A DNA stretch of 64,000 nucleotides from Gari tellinella (Eukaryota; Mollusca; Bivalvia; Cardiida; Psammobiidae): the NCBI GenBank assembly GCA_922989275.2, contig OV277871.1:5332001-5396000 (forward strand), given 5' to 3'. Under the pieces are notes generated by a model that was given only the letters and a program-made list of their open reading frames with translations, ran no database searches and was not told the DNA's origin. The position numbers were made by a program, and so were the translations under genes. Position 1 is the first letter of the stretch, and each line of letters begins with the position of its first letter. Positions 53,700 to 64,000 of the stretch are shown piece after piece.

Positions 53700-54460
53700 A
53701 TTTGTAATGAAAAGAAGTAGCATTCATTAGTACTTCATTAGTACATGACTACATAATACTACATGACTTGAATAACCCTATCTCTTTTTAAACAACATTC
53801 AATATCTACATTCAATCTTACATTCAGCGACCACTTATTGAAGTACATGTATCATGCAAGTCGAAATGACAATTAAGTGACTTTGAGAAAAACAGCAGAC
53901 GACAGTTTTAAGCAGACGATATTGCAAAAGTGAAAGTGTTAGGCATATAATTGTCTTGTTTGAGGAACAGAGGCAAGGGTCGTTGTAAGGAGGGAGTCGT
54001 TGTTGGGAGGGCCGTTGTAGAGAGGGAACGCTGAATAAGCATATGCTCCTATTGGAGAGATCTGCCCCTTAATTATGGGATCGGGCCAATGTAAAGGTCA
54101 ATACCAGCACTCTACATAGAGGGGTCGGCCATTTTCGTCAACTGATGGACTGTACCGAACCTTATTCGCGTTTTATAAATGCTAAAACATTATGTTCACT
54201 GTATACAGTCGGGAGCCAGACCTGGGGCACGGGGTACGATCACACTCCAAACCTTTTCAATTTGCTATTCAGATTAAAATAACCCTTTCACTCTCAATGA
54301 CGTTGCGCATTTTGCAAACAGTTTTGATCCTAATCAGACGCCGCGTCAGGATCAAAACTGTTTGTCTCTTGTTTTTGAAATTACATCAGTTATACTGCCT
54401 TTAATAAAACCTTGAAACGATATGACAGATAACAAAATTGAAGCAGACGACAATATGGCG
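53700..54460. other. Mostly unassigned; one H3-like palindrome
   Basis: At 54313-54365 GCAAACAGTTTTGATCCTAA, GACGCCGCGTC and the mirror arm form a hairpin. Near 53970-54025 a small GTCGTTGT..GGAGGG repeat occurs three times. Confidence 0.55.
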
Positions 54461-54469
54461 GTGCAGGGG

Positions 54470-54597
54470 TAAAAACATCCCGATATATTTGATCATAAAA
54501 TGGTTATCAAAATCCAGTCAATTTCTAGATTTTATTTCATTGCGTATGCGTTTAAACGGGAAATACTAGCGTCTTCTCCACTATAAATTGGACTCTG
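54470..54597 (-). repeat. H3 terminal fragment
   Basis: GCGTTTAAACGGGAAATACT and GCGTCTTCTCCACT. No palindrome. Confidence 0.6.
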
Positions 54598-54673
54598 GTC
54601 ATTCGGATAAGATGTTAAAAGAATGATTACAGGATTAACTCAATCAAACTGGTACACTGTATATATGCAAATA

Positions 54674-54877
54674 CAGTAAACCCTCTCTATTGCGACCACT
54701 AAATTAGATTACTTATTATGGTGTTTACGATAGGTGACCGCTTAAAGCAAGGTGACAGTGAAACGGAAAGCTCATAGGAGCTTTCTGTTTCACTGTCACC
54801 TTGCTTTAAGCTGCCACCTCTCTATTATACAATCAATAAGCATTCGTTTTAGTGGTCGTTATAGCGAGGTTTTACTG
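54674..54877 (+). mobile_element. H5 element, complete, TA flanks
   Basis: TA lies at 54672-54673 and 54878-54879. The hairpin has AGCTCATAGGAGCT. Confidence 0.88.
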
Positions 54878-55070
54878 TATATTTTTGTACAAGTTTGATT
54901 GAGTTAATCATTCTTTTATTTGCATAATATAAAATGTACTACATGTAATTGAAATACATGAGACCTTTATATTCGTTGGTTAGTGAAATGACGTGGCATG
55001 TCTTTACACAGATTCTTGACCTGGACACCTGAAAAATGATATTGGAGTAAGTACATGCCTCAAGGTTAAG

Positions 55071-55513
55071 AAGCGTTTGAGTTGAGTCTGAGATCGTTCT
55101 CAAGCATGTATAATGAAACCCCTCTAAACCGGACATGTGTGGGGACAATATACAATGTAAATGTCCGGTTTAGAGGGGTTTCCGGTTTAAAGAGGTTTTA
55201 ACCCATATGTAATTGTTTCTAGTAGGGAAGATAGCTGATCACTTTTAAACAACAGATTGAAAGTCAAGCAGAATGCATTCTGCTTTACTTTCAACCTGCT
55301 TTAAACTAGCACCTGCTAGAATATAAAAAGTATTTCTTTTAAGTTAAAATAAAGAAGGGTTTGAAACGGGACCAAAGTTTTTGTCCGGTTTAGAGAGAAT
55401 TCCGGTATTTAGAGGTTCCGGTTTAGAGGGGTTTTACTGTAATTGGTCGGATTTCAGCACAAGTCTGACCAATGAAATGTTTAAGAACGATCTCAGACTC
55501 AACACAAACGCTT
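55071..55513. mobile_element. Nested set: 30-bp inverted repeat, CCGG-rich TIR element, H1
   Basis: Outer: AAGCGTTTGAGTTGAGTCTG and its inverse ending at 55513 (29 of 30 match). Next: AACCCCTCTAAACCGGAC (55115) against the right end closing TTTTACTG at 55440, with internal foldbacks. Innermost: an H1 fragment 55198-55345. Confidence 0.7.
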
Positions 55514-55599
55514 TATTGCAGCATCCCAGCCAAAGTGGATATTTCAAGTACTAACTTTCTTATATGTCCACCAAACACTTTGCTGTGACCATTCATTAG

Positions 55600-55720
55600 A
55601 ATCGCCAGGGTCCAAACAGTTTGACTCTCATTTTGATATTTCTTAGGTGATTTGACAGCGGGCGGCCCGCATCTCGAGTTCCGGAAATGCTGATGATTTT
55701 CACGTGATCTTTTCGGCACG
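55600..55720 (-). other. CpG-rich segment with a short coding-like frame
   Basis: A frame from ATG 55719 reads MPKRSRENHQHFRNSRCG then PPAVKSPKKYQNE and passes into an H-type hairpin. Two CACGTG-like E-boxes lie just upstream on that strand. It could be a gene or transposon first exon; no donor is convincing. Confidence 0.25.
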
Positions 55721-55754
55721 TGCTTATGCTAGAAGATTTACATAAAGAAAAGTT

Positions 55755-55912
55755 TGATAAGCGTCAGTGTCTTCTTTGTTAGCGCAATCGGTAGGTTCTA
55801 GATTCGAGTCCCATGCGATTCATTTTTTTTCTTCAAATAAATTGTCCGATTTTATTGACTAGTTAGTCCATAAGGCAGTGATTAAAGGACATGCTTTGTT
55901 TAGCCACAAATG
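55755..55912 (+). repeat. tRNA-derived retroposon fragment, deleted
   Basis: GTTAGCGCAATCGGTAGG then GATTCGAGTCCCATG. The body (GTCCGATTTTATTGACTAG, AGGCAGTGATTAAAGGACAT) matches 46030-46240 in opposite orientation. The segment between A and B boxes is missing. Confidence 0.65.
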
Positions 55913-56129
55913 TAATAATGAGTAATATCAGATACAAGTACATTGTATAGTCAAGTAACAACTAAACTTTGTGAGGATTTATAGCCTATATGACAGGAGG
56001 CAGCTAATGCTAAAATCTAGACCCTAAAGAAGTTTTACGCATTACCTTTGTCATGCATTAAGCAGTCACCTGTCTTTAAAGATCTACAGACTAGCGTATT
56101 CAATGGTCCATTGATACAGGTGTATGATT

Positions 56130-57650
56130 TTTTAGCTCGACTTTTTCGAAAAGTCGAGCTATTGTCGTCACCCTGTCGTCTGCGTCTGTTAAGATTTTTG
56201 CTTACGGTTTTTGTAAGAGTTGATGTCTCAATAACTATCAAAGGTATCCATTTGAAGTTCAGTATCAAAAGGGCAACTCATAACAACAAGGCAGATAACC
56301 CTGGGATTTGTCATATTAGAGTAATCGCCCTTGTTTTATTTACTTCAAAATTGTACATTAACATTTCTAAATAACTATGAAAGATATTAACTTGAAACTT
56401 GGAATACTTGTTCAGTATCAAAAGGGCAACTCATTACAATAAGGCAGGTAACCCTGGGATTTGTCATTTCAGAGTTATTACCCTTGTTTTATTTACTTAA
56501 AAATTGTAAATTAATATATTTAAATAACTATGAAAGTTATTAACTTGAAACTTGGAATAGTTAATCAGTATCGAAAGGACAACTAATTACAACAAGGTAG
56601 GTAACCCTGGGATTTGTCCTTTCAGAGTAATTGCCCTTTTTATTTACTTCAAAAATGTAAATTAACATATCTAAATAACTATGAAAGATATAAACTTGAA
56701 ACTTTGAATAGTTATTCAGTATCAAAAGGGCAACAAGACAGGTAACCCTGCGGTTAGTGTATCCAGAGTTATTGTCCTTGTTTTATTAACTTAAAAGTTA
56801 TAAATTAACATATCTAAATAACTATGAAAGATATTAACTTGAAACTTTGAATACTTGTTACGTATCAAAAGGACAACTCATTACAACAAGGTAGGTTACT
56901 CTGTGATTTGTAATTCCAGAGTAATTGCCCTTGATTTATTAACTTAAAACTTAAAAATTAAAATATCTTAATAACTGTCAAAGGTATTAACTTGAAACTT
57001 TAAATACTTGTGTTATATCAAAAGGGCAACTCATTCAAACAAGAAATGTGACCGGGGATGTGCCATTCCAGAGTTATTGCCCTTGTTTTTATTTACATAA
57101 AACTTATTAATTGAAATTTCTCAATAATTACCATAGGTATTTACTTGAAACTTTAAATACTTGTTAAGTATCAAAAGGACAACTCATTACAAGAAGGCAG
57201 GTAACCCTGGGTTTTGTGATTATAGAGTAATTGCCCTTGATTTGACTTTTTAATTTAATTAGATTTCTCAATAATTACCATAGGTATTAACTTGAAACTT
57301 TGAATACTTGTTCAGTTTCAAAAGGGCATCACCTTTCAACAAAGCAGATAACCATGGGATTTGTCATTGCAGAGTTGTTGCCCTTGTTTGACTCCAATAT
57401 ATTTGAATACGTGTTTAGTATCATTACAACAAGGCAGGTAAAGCAGGCAAAAATATTGTCCTTCTTTTGACTTATAGTTTACTTTAACTGAAATGTAGAC
57501 TGTCCAAGTGTGTTTAAGTTGTTGTTGCTTACAAATTTCTATGATCAATAGGGCATTAAACACCCATACACATTCTTTAAGTTTGAAAAACGTAGCCGTC
57601 TCAAGTATATGAAAGTCGAGCGCCCAGCACCCGTTTGTGGTGCTCTCGTT
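56130..57650 (+). repeat. Tandem-core element, TTTTAGCTCGAC start
   Basis: It starts TTTTAGCTCGAC plus hairpin CTTTTTCGAAAAG and GTCGTCACCCTGTCGTCTGC. Eight units of 138-155 bp follow (ATAACTATGAAAGATATTAA, GTATCAAAAGGGCAACTCAT, CCTGGGATTTGTC). It ends GAAAGTCGAGCGCCCAGC. It is the inverse layout of the AGCTAAAAA elements at 4024 and 46273. Confidence 0.75.
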
Positions 57651-57764
57651 ACTCTCCATATGGTATATTTCAATTTAATCAAGGTTTCAGTGAAGTATGA
57701 CAGAGAATAAGCAGACCTGCGAACCACCTTAAGTCAAAAAAACTAAAATGTACATTCGAAAAAG

Positions 57765-58260
57765 ATACATTTTCACAGTGTTTCGAGCCAGATCCAGACA
57801 CTGTGTAGCCCGGCATCTGAGCTGACTCCAAACTCTTTGCTACTCAGATTAAGATAGTCAGAATTGACAAACCAATGCCATGTTCTACGTTTAATTGCGA
57901 TGCGTTTGCGTTTCGTTTAAACTGGAGAGAATAACGAATTATTAACTGTAGAAATATAGGGGTTGCGCTGCTATGTAGGAAGGGTTAGATGGTAAATACA
58001 TGTTCATACAATACTGTAAAAGTTCTCTATTACGACCACTACAGTGGAGAGAACGTTATTTTTTCCCAATAAACGCGTTTACGCAAAAACTATCATTTCA
58101 TATACAAACAGTTTGGAGCCAGATCAGACGCCGGGTAAACCGAACTGTTTGCCACTCAGATGAATATGAATAGTCAGAATTGTCGGAAAGTTGTCTTTAT
58201 CTACGTTTGATTGCGATCAGTTTGCGTTGCGTTTGCGTGTAAACGGGAGAGAATAAATTG
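57765..58260. repeat. H3 copies, one inside an H5 start
   Basis: 57765-57950 is a decayed H3. At 58012 an H5 start is cut at its TA (58040-58041) by an H3 beginning CAGTGGAGAGAACGTTATTT (58042). That copy lost one arm and its right TIR. Confidence 0.7.
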
Positions 58261-58272
58261 CATAAAAAAATG

Positions 58273-58688
58273 TTGATCTTCAATCTCTAATTATAACATT
58301 CAGTTGATATTTACATGGATAAATTACAATCAAATCAGCAGAAATGTCCCGCGTCCTAATAGCGACAAAGTCAGGGCAGCAAAGTCGATCACCAATTAAA
58401 ATGGCGGATGCGTCGGTCTTAAGTGAAGGTAATTTTATTCCTTTATATGCATGTGCTTTGTTTATACTCTCGATTGTTTTTTGGAAAATTAAATGCATTT
58501 AGGTTTGTTTCAACTTGTTTTAAATATATCCAGGCACTAACCCCCGTATAATTAAGAAATAATCTATCTTCTACCGTTGTGAAACGGTATTTTACAACGG
58601 TTGGGTGTTGATCTTCAATCTCTAATTATAACATTCAGTTGATATGTGTATACATGGATAAATTACAATCAAATCAGCCGAAATGTCA
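58273..58688 (+). repeat. About 78-bp direct repeat bracketing a 5'-exon-like segment
   Basis: A segment starting TGTTGATCTTCAATCTCTAA and ending AATCAGCNGAAATGTC occurs at 58271-58352 and 58605-58688. The second copy has a 6-bp insertion. Confidence 0.85.
58401..58428 (+). CDS. Possible first coding exon of a plus-strand gene
   Basis: ATG in an A-rich context (TTAAAATGGCGG) opens MADASVLSE, then G and a donor GTAATT at 58429. The surrounding 58350-58430 is richer in CpG than its neighbours. No downstream exon was found before 64000, so this may be a chance match. Confidence 0.25.
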
Positions 58689-58960
58689 GTTGTGGTGCGC
58701 AGAATGCAGAACGTGTCCATTTTGTCAAAATGCTGTTGGCACTGAATTACATGTGATGATTAAATGCCCATTATATTAGGATAAGAACTGAGCTCTATGA
58801 AAGGGCAGTCGATACTTTTAATGGTTCTATGTCGAAAACTGACTGTGTTCAGTGTAAACTGTTGTTTTCTAGTTCGCAACTGACCAGTTCGTTTTACTGC
58901 CAAATTCTGCTTTAATATTTTAAAACGTCGTACACATCGTTTGTATCATGCATAAACATA
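58684..58960 (+). pseudogene. LINE C-terminal fragment, frameshifted
   Basis: CAECRTCPFCQNAVGTELHV then MIKCPLY, a Cys/His knuckle typical of LINE ORF2 tails, a stop, then in another frame ELYERAVDTFNGSMSKTDCV. 5'-truncated and broken. Confidence 0.7.
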
Positions 58961-59340
58961 ATATGTGCAATAACAAATACAACTGATAATGTTTATTTCA
59001 TGTAAATACGAATGTCTTATGTGTGTGTATAATTATACAACATGTTTTGTGTAAATCTATAATTTATTATTATGTCGCCCATGTAACATCTGCTAATCCA
59101 GTTATCGTTGATGCCACACGTGTAATTTTGGATGGTTCAAGCGAATATCTTAGTAAAAGATTCTCAGAAAATTCCGGTCTAAAAGTTAATTATGAAAACA
59201 AAAAACAAAAGTAGTAAGGATAGGTAAGACAAAATATAGATCTGACACAATTAAAACAAACTGGAAACTAACATAGAACCAGAATAAATTTGAGATGCTA
59301 GGAATATATTTTCTAGGTCAACAATTTCCATCATAGTAGT
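58961..59340. other. Unassigned
   Basis: AT-rich with no family match. Confidence 0.45.
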
Positions 59341-59348
59341 CATGTGTA

Positions 59349-59595
59349 CAGTGGAGAAAACGTTATTCTTTCCCGTTTAAACGCAAACGAAACGCAAACG
59401 CAAAACACTGAAATGTAGAAAAGGACAATTTTTTGACAAATCTTACTTTTCATTTTTATCTGAGTGGCAAACAGTTTGGAGCCTGATCAGACGCCGGGTT
59501 ACCCGGCGTCTGATACGGCTCCAAACTGTTTGCAATGCAAATAAAAGTTTTAGGGTAAACGCGTTTATTGGGAAAGAATAACATTTTCTCCACTG
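59349..59595 (+). mobile_element. H3 element, complete, TA flanks
   Basis: TA lies at 59347-59348 and 59596-59597. The palindrome 59468-59535 is nearly perfect (CCGGGTTACCCGG apex). A second, partial H3 in the other orientation starts at 59611. Confidence 0.9.
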
Positions 59596-59749
59596 TACAA
59601 CTCACCTACAGTGGGGAAGACGTTGCTCTTGACCAATAAACGCGTTTACCCTAAAACTATTATTTCCATTGCAATTGGAGCCTGATCTGACGCCGGGTCC
59701 GGAGTGTTTGCAACTCAGATTTAAATGAGACTTTAGAAATTAAAAAAAA

Positions 59750-60060
59750 AAGTGGTTAGATGTACTAAACGCAAAGTAAGCTGTTTATCGCAAGATGAAA
59801 GTAAAGCAGAACTATCATTTAGTAATGTTCTGCTTTACTTTGATCTTGCTTTAAGCTGCAACATGTATTCAACAACAGAAATGAGTAATTATTTGTGGTG
59901 CTTATACATGTAAATGTTGTAATTAACAAAAACCAATCTTTATCCCCATCTCTAATTAACGTATATTTAAATGAAGCTGATCGATATATCGAAATTTGTT
60001 ACAACGAAAGAAATCAGCCGGTCCTGGCGACTTCGTTATAAGCGAGCTTCACTGTAATGT
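59750..60060 (+). repeat. H5-like hairpin and a Tigger-type end
   Basis: The hairpin 59785-59860 has AGATGAAAGTAAAGCAGAAC arms. At 60020-60056 GGCGACTTCGTTATAAGCGA then GCTTCACTG resembles a mariner/Tigger terminus; the opposite end was not found. Confidence 0.55.
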
Positions 60061-60339
60061 GTTTTGGCTGAGAGGATTGACGTTTTAACATCTGCACTAA
60101 TAAGAGCAGTTTGATAAAGTGATGGAAGCAAACGGATTTTTAGAGATCTTGGATAGTGAATATCTCTCATTTTATCACAGGACATACTAACTACAAATAT
60201 AAAAAGTAAGTTCACTGTTTGTTTTGTTATGCATGATTCTCCTATATAACTACATGTAATAATCTTTAACTCTTATCTATATCGCGACGCGATTTGTTGT
60301 TCTAGTCTTTACATATTTCCACAGAAATGCAAGTTGCAT

Positions 60340-60648
60340 TCTTCTAATCCAGCCATGGTCAAGAGTGACATGATACTTATTACATTGGCAAAAGTGTAGC
60401 CAATGACCAGCCGCCGCGTCAAAGACTCATTATAGTCACTGGGGATTTTACACTGATTGACACTGTTAAACATCTAATACAGCATTTTGGACGGCAGTTA
60501 TAATAATTAGTTGATAAAGTAGAACAAGCTCCGATGCAGTGCCTGATATGACGACGGTGCTTGGTTAACACATTTTTGCAGCTCAATTATAATAATAATA
60601 ATAATAATAATAAAAATAAGTCTAGTTGTCTCATGACACGGCTCACAT
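60340..60648. repeat. Decayed H6 copy with (AAT)n
   Basis: The palindrome region (GTGTAGCCAATGACCAGCCG) and the right end (GTCTCATGACACGGCTC) match H6. An (AAT)n run lies at 60589-60612. Bases 60650-60790 are unassigned, then C16 at 60798-60813. Confidence 0.65.
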
Positions 60649-61064
60649 ACGAGTACATGTGCATTTATATGCATTTTCTTACTTTTCTGAACAGAACTTT
60701 AACATGTTTTCAGGATCCAAATTGTTTGACACTCGTATCGATAGTTTTCAGTCAAAATACCTAATATTTAAACTTGAGACTTGCGTTGGTCTACTAGCCC
60801 CCCCCCCCCCCCCTAATGTCCTTAAACACCCTCCAAACATCATCAAATGTTGTGGATTTCAATTTGATAAGATATACTCTGGCAGATGTGGCCTACAGCG
60901 GACTGAAATTAAAACAGAAGGCGCATTCTGCTTTGCTTTCAGCCTGCTTTAAATGGTCATCTCTCTTCAATACTACAAACATACAATGGAGTAAATGGTT
61001 AAATGTATCCTTGGAGTGTTTCTTTTCTTTTGATACGAAATTCCACTGGTCTTGCTCTTTGCTA

Positions 61065-61310
61065 CAGTGGAGAATCTGTTATTCTTTCCCGTTTAAACGC
61101 AAACCTACGCAAACGCAAAGCACTAAAACGTAGAAAAGAACAACTTTTGGACAATTCGGATAATTCTTGTTTATCTTGGTGGCAAACAGTTTGGAGCCTG
61201 ATCAGACGCCGGGTTACCCGGCGTCTGATCTGGCTCCAAACTGTTTGCACTGCAAATAATAGTTTTAGCGTAAACGCGTTTATTGGGAAAGAATAACAGA
61301 TTCTCCACTG
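61065..61310 (+). mobile_element. H3 element, complete reference copy
   Basis: 246 bp, TA at 61063-61064 and 61311-61312. TIRs CAGTGGAGAATCTGTTATTC are identical at both ends. The palindrome 61182-61248 is perfect except one base (GCCGGGTTACCCGGC apex). Confidence 0.93.
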
Positions 61311-61822
61311 TATTTATTATAACGTCGTTTAATCTGGGCTTTATTTTGCCTCTACCTGTTGAATATTCATATATAAACAACCAATCTTATGAATATTGAG
61401 TTACTAAAATTCTCATAATGACAATTAAAACAATGTGTTTTAGCTTGATCTTTAAAATTCTATAAGTAAACAGAGAATACATGTATAATGTTGAGGGCCA
61501 TGCAGCAGCTGTCTTTTCTGGGTCCACTCTGTTTGCAAAGGTGTAAACATTTATTGATTGGTGAATTTGCCCCGTTCTAACATGATTCATGTTGTATATA
61601 GTTATATGTATAAATGTTGTTTGTGGAACATGTTGAAAATTGGTCCTTGATACCAAATATGTAATCCACATGAAATAAAGTCGTTATTATTATCATTATT
61701 ATTTGAATTATATACCAACAAAAGTTATGTACAATGAACATTAATGTTAACACATGTATAGTACAAAATATTTCTCGTTTATGAAAACAAACGCACCGTT
61801 CACCTGTGTTCAAAGCCATATA

Positions 61823-61973
61823 CAGGGCTCCAGATAAACGGAGTACACATGGATTTCAAAACAATCTTTATTTCTGCCTTAAACCCTATGGTGTTACTAC
61901 TCATAAGAATCGTCTCTGTACTGTGAGCAAATATTGGATTTGTTCTGTTTACTTCTTCTTATCTAGAACCCTG
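61823..61973 (+). mobile_element. H4 element, one arm deleted
   Basis: CAGGGCTCCAGATAAACGGA and the right end TCTAGAACCCTG. The right palindrome arm is missing. Confidence 0.78.
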
Positions 61974-62015
61974 CAAACATGTATAATGCTGCTTCATCTC
62001 ATCTTTGCGGCCCTG

Positions 62016-62499
62016 GGGCCCGCCTTTCTAAACATCATACGATAAATATTGTCGTAAGTCAGATTCTAAAATTCTCAATTATTATTCATGTCTCCATCTT
62101 ATTCTGTCTCGTGACATGTCTTTGGAATCTTAAAAAAAAGACAATTCCAAAGAGATGTCACAAGACAGGTTTAGATGGAAGAATCTGTTATAAGATGTAT
62201 TTTAAAGTTGTCTTACGACCGTTTTTGTCGTAAGTTACGTTTCGAAAGACGGGTCCCTAGGGCCCGTTTCATAAAACTTCGTACGACAAAAACGGTCTAA
62301 ATTCAAAACTTTAAAATACATTTTATTTCTTTTTTCTCTATCTAATCCTGTTTTGTGACATCTGTTTTGAATCGTCTTTTCAAGACGATTCCAAACAGAT
62401 GTCACAAGACAGGATTAAATGGAGAAATAAATGATAATTGAGACTTATATAATCTGACTTACGACAATATTTGTCGTACGACGTTTTATGAAACGCATC
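62016..62499. mobile_element. Two adjacent H7 elements
   Basis: The first (62016-62257) and second (62260-62499) both have TTACGACAATATTTGTCG-type subterminal parts and a palindrome with CTTTGGAATC or GTTTTGAATC arms around AGATGTCACAAGACAGG. Ends are GGGCCCG and ATGAAACG types. Confidence 0.75.
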
Positions 62500-62734
62500 G
62501 GCTCATTACTGTTGGTACATGTACCTAAGCTTCCTGGCTGTGAAATGGCCCGGGGTTCATCCACTTTGACCCGCGAACCGATGTAATTCACACCCATTCG
62601 CACCCAATGTCCGCATACACGGACGACGCACATATTTGTTGAATGAGAAGCACATGGAACTTTTTTGTTTTAATTCAAACTGTTTGCAAATAACTATTGG
62701 ACCAATGCTATTAAAGGCAGACAAGGTGTTTCAG

Positions 62735-63460
62735 TTCAGTTCATTCTTTATTTGAGTCTCATCATGGTTACAACAAATATAAATACAACCGGAAATACAT
62801 CATAAAATACAACGTAACCATACCATTCATAAATGAATTATAAGAGACTATGTTCAGTGAAATTTACATTCACTGTCCTTTAAACTATTGCACATACTTA
62901 TATACATCTAATAAGATACCAACCACTTATATTGTATGCATACATGATAGTCTAAAATACATACAACTTCCATTAATCTAGGAAACCATACCTGTTTTTA
63001 CAAAATGCTATGGCTGTCTTTAAAATCTGCAATAAAAATCGAATTAAACTTGACAGACAAAAGGACTAAACAAGTCAACTTAAAGAACATTATAAAACAT
63101 CGACTATTATCTCAAATCAGATTTGAAATAAACTGATTAATTGACGTTGTATATATAGTATTATGAAATACATTTGAAATTTAAAGTATTAATTAAAACA
63201 TTACTAGTATTTACAATAAAAAAGTAATCACGTATGTATTTAAAGTATTAAAACAGATGACATTCAGGCGATACAAAGGTTCAAGCAGACGATTGACTTG
63301 GCAGTGAAGTGAGTTAAATGTCCTAACGTAACTTATAGCATAGCAATATCGTCAATATTCTCGAATGACCTCATGTCTGAACATAGTAACGATGGAATAT
63401 ATTAGCACTCTGCAAAACCCAAGTTAAACAAAACAGATAACACTAGAGAGTTCACCTGCA
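62735..63460 (-). repeat. Possible LINE 3' end
   Basis: TTCAGTTCAGTTCATTCTTT followed by a long AT-rich stretch resembles the 3' end of the LINE at 2545. No coding frame, so this is tentative. Confidence 0.3.
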
Positions 63461-63509
63461 CCCGACCTTGTCGCTCATCTATCTGCATAAAATATGAACA
63501 GAAAAAGGC

Positions 63510-63776
63510 ACCCTTTAACTCTATGAACCCTAGTCACGCATATATGCGTCATTTGAAAACAACACACCTGTGAGGATTATGCTTGTCCTATGCAAACAGT
63601 GTAGGCCCTGGTCAGAGGGCTCCTTAAGTACATCTCTTTGGAATCGTTCTGAAATGACAATTCCAAAGAGATGTCACAAGACAGGATTAGATGTAGAAAT
63701 AAATGATAATTTTGAAGTCTAGAATCTGACTTACGATAATATTTGTTGTACTACGTTTCGTAAGACGGGCCCCGGA
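63510..63776 (+). repeat. H2 left half fused to H7 right half
   Basis: The H2 left end and first arm stop at GAGGGCTCCTTAA. An H7 right half (CATCTCTTTGGAATC to AAGACGGGCCC) follows. Confidence 0.7.
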
Positions 63777-63964
63777 TGCCTATGCACATGTATGGTACCC
63801 TTGTTGAATTGGATCACATTGATTTATTTTGACACTTTAATCACTTGTCCAATGTTTGAATCATATTGAAAGTGCATCTGATTATGTCCAATATAGACAG
63901 ATATGGAGTGCATACTTACTGTCTAAAGTGATTCTATATTTTGAGTTACACTCAATATATTGTT

Positions 63965-64000
63965 TAACCCTTTCCCCCATAGAAGCGCCTTTTAGCGAAT
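63965..64000 (+). repeat. H1 left end, cut by the window
   Basis: TTAACCCTTTCCCCCATAG is an H1 terminus at the window edge. Confidence 0.6.

Noticed and set aside
52662..53723. Frames up to 203 codons rich in Ser/Leu or Arg/Glu
   Set aside because: Translation of GA/CAGA microsatellite in all frames.

Overview
The window is eukaryotic nuclear DNA, AT-rich and full of repeats. It is most likely from a bivalve or related marine mollusc. That assignment is inference: it rests on the intron-exon structure, on degenerate LINE fragments, and on repeats ending in AGCTAAAAA of a kind I associate with bivalve genomes. No species can be named. || LEFT TWO-THIRDS (1.1-39.9 kb): one spliced gene on the minus strand. 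I could assemble 18 exons by hand (39854 down to 1096). All have GT/AG sites and every splice phase agrees, giving about 927 codons before the gene leaves the window on the left. The N-terminal half is a hydrophilic, coiled-coil-like region with a basic stretch. A Glu-rich linker follows, and the C-terminal half has WD40-like beta-propeller strands. I do not recognise the ortholog; a ciliary WD-repeat protein is only a guess. Exon 13, a 44-nt microexon at 10321-10364, was found only because the flanking phases required it. || INTRONS: nearly all intron sequence is transposon-derived. Small palindromic elements fall into seven families, called H1-H7 here. H1: TTAA sites, ends like ACCCATTACCCCATA, central hairpin with arm GCAGGTTGAAAGTAAAGCAG, about 245 bp. 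H2: TTAA sites, ends CCCTTTGAACCCTAG and CTTTCCTCCCTGAAA, hairpin arm GCAAACAGTGTAGACC, about 243 bp. H3: TA sites, ends CAGTGGAGAA, hairpin arm GCAAACAGTTTGGAGCC, about 246 bp. H4: ends CAGGGCTCCAGATAAG, hairpin arm CACCATAGG, about 190 bp, hAT-like. H5: TA sites, ends CAGTAAAACCTCTCTATT, pogo/Tigger-like, about 205 bp. H6: ends GAGCTGTGCCATGAC. H7: ends GGGCCCGTTTCATAAAAC. Several copies are nested, so target sites can be read to the base. || LARGER ELEMENTS: there are TIR elements of 0.5-1.0 kb (7453-8461, 11744-12283, 18307-19325, 43504-44119). A 3.1-kb element with about 175-bp TIRs occupies 48.98-52.09 kb. A set of elements carries a tandem-repeat core: 1559-2237, 4024-5121, 46273-46916 and 56130-57650 have AGCT-type ends, and 42316-44441 has a different end. 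Tandem arrays include a 110-bp satellite (17 units), a 45-bp minisatellite (about 25 units) and a 73-bp array. A 1-kb GA/CAGA tract at 52.7-53.7 kb is segmentally duplicated. || RIGHT THIRD (40-64 kb): no gene can be assembled here. It holds H-family copies, the large repeats, tRNA-like retroposon fragments and LINE fragments. One possible 5' exon on the plus strand lies at 58401-58428.
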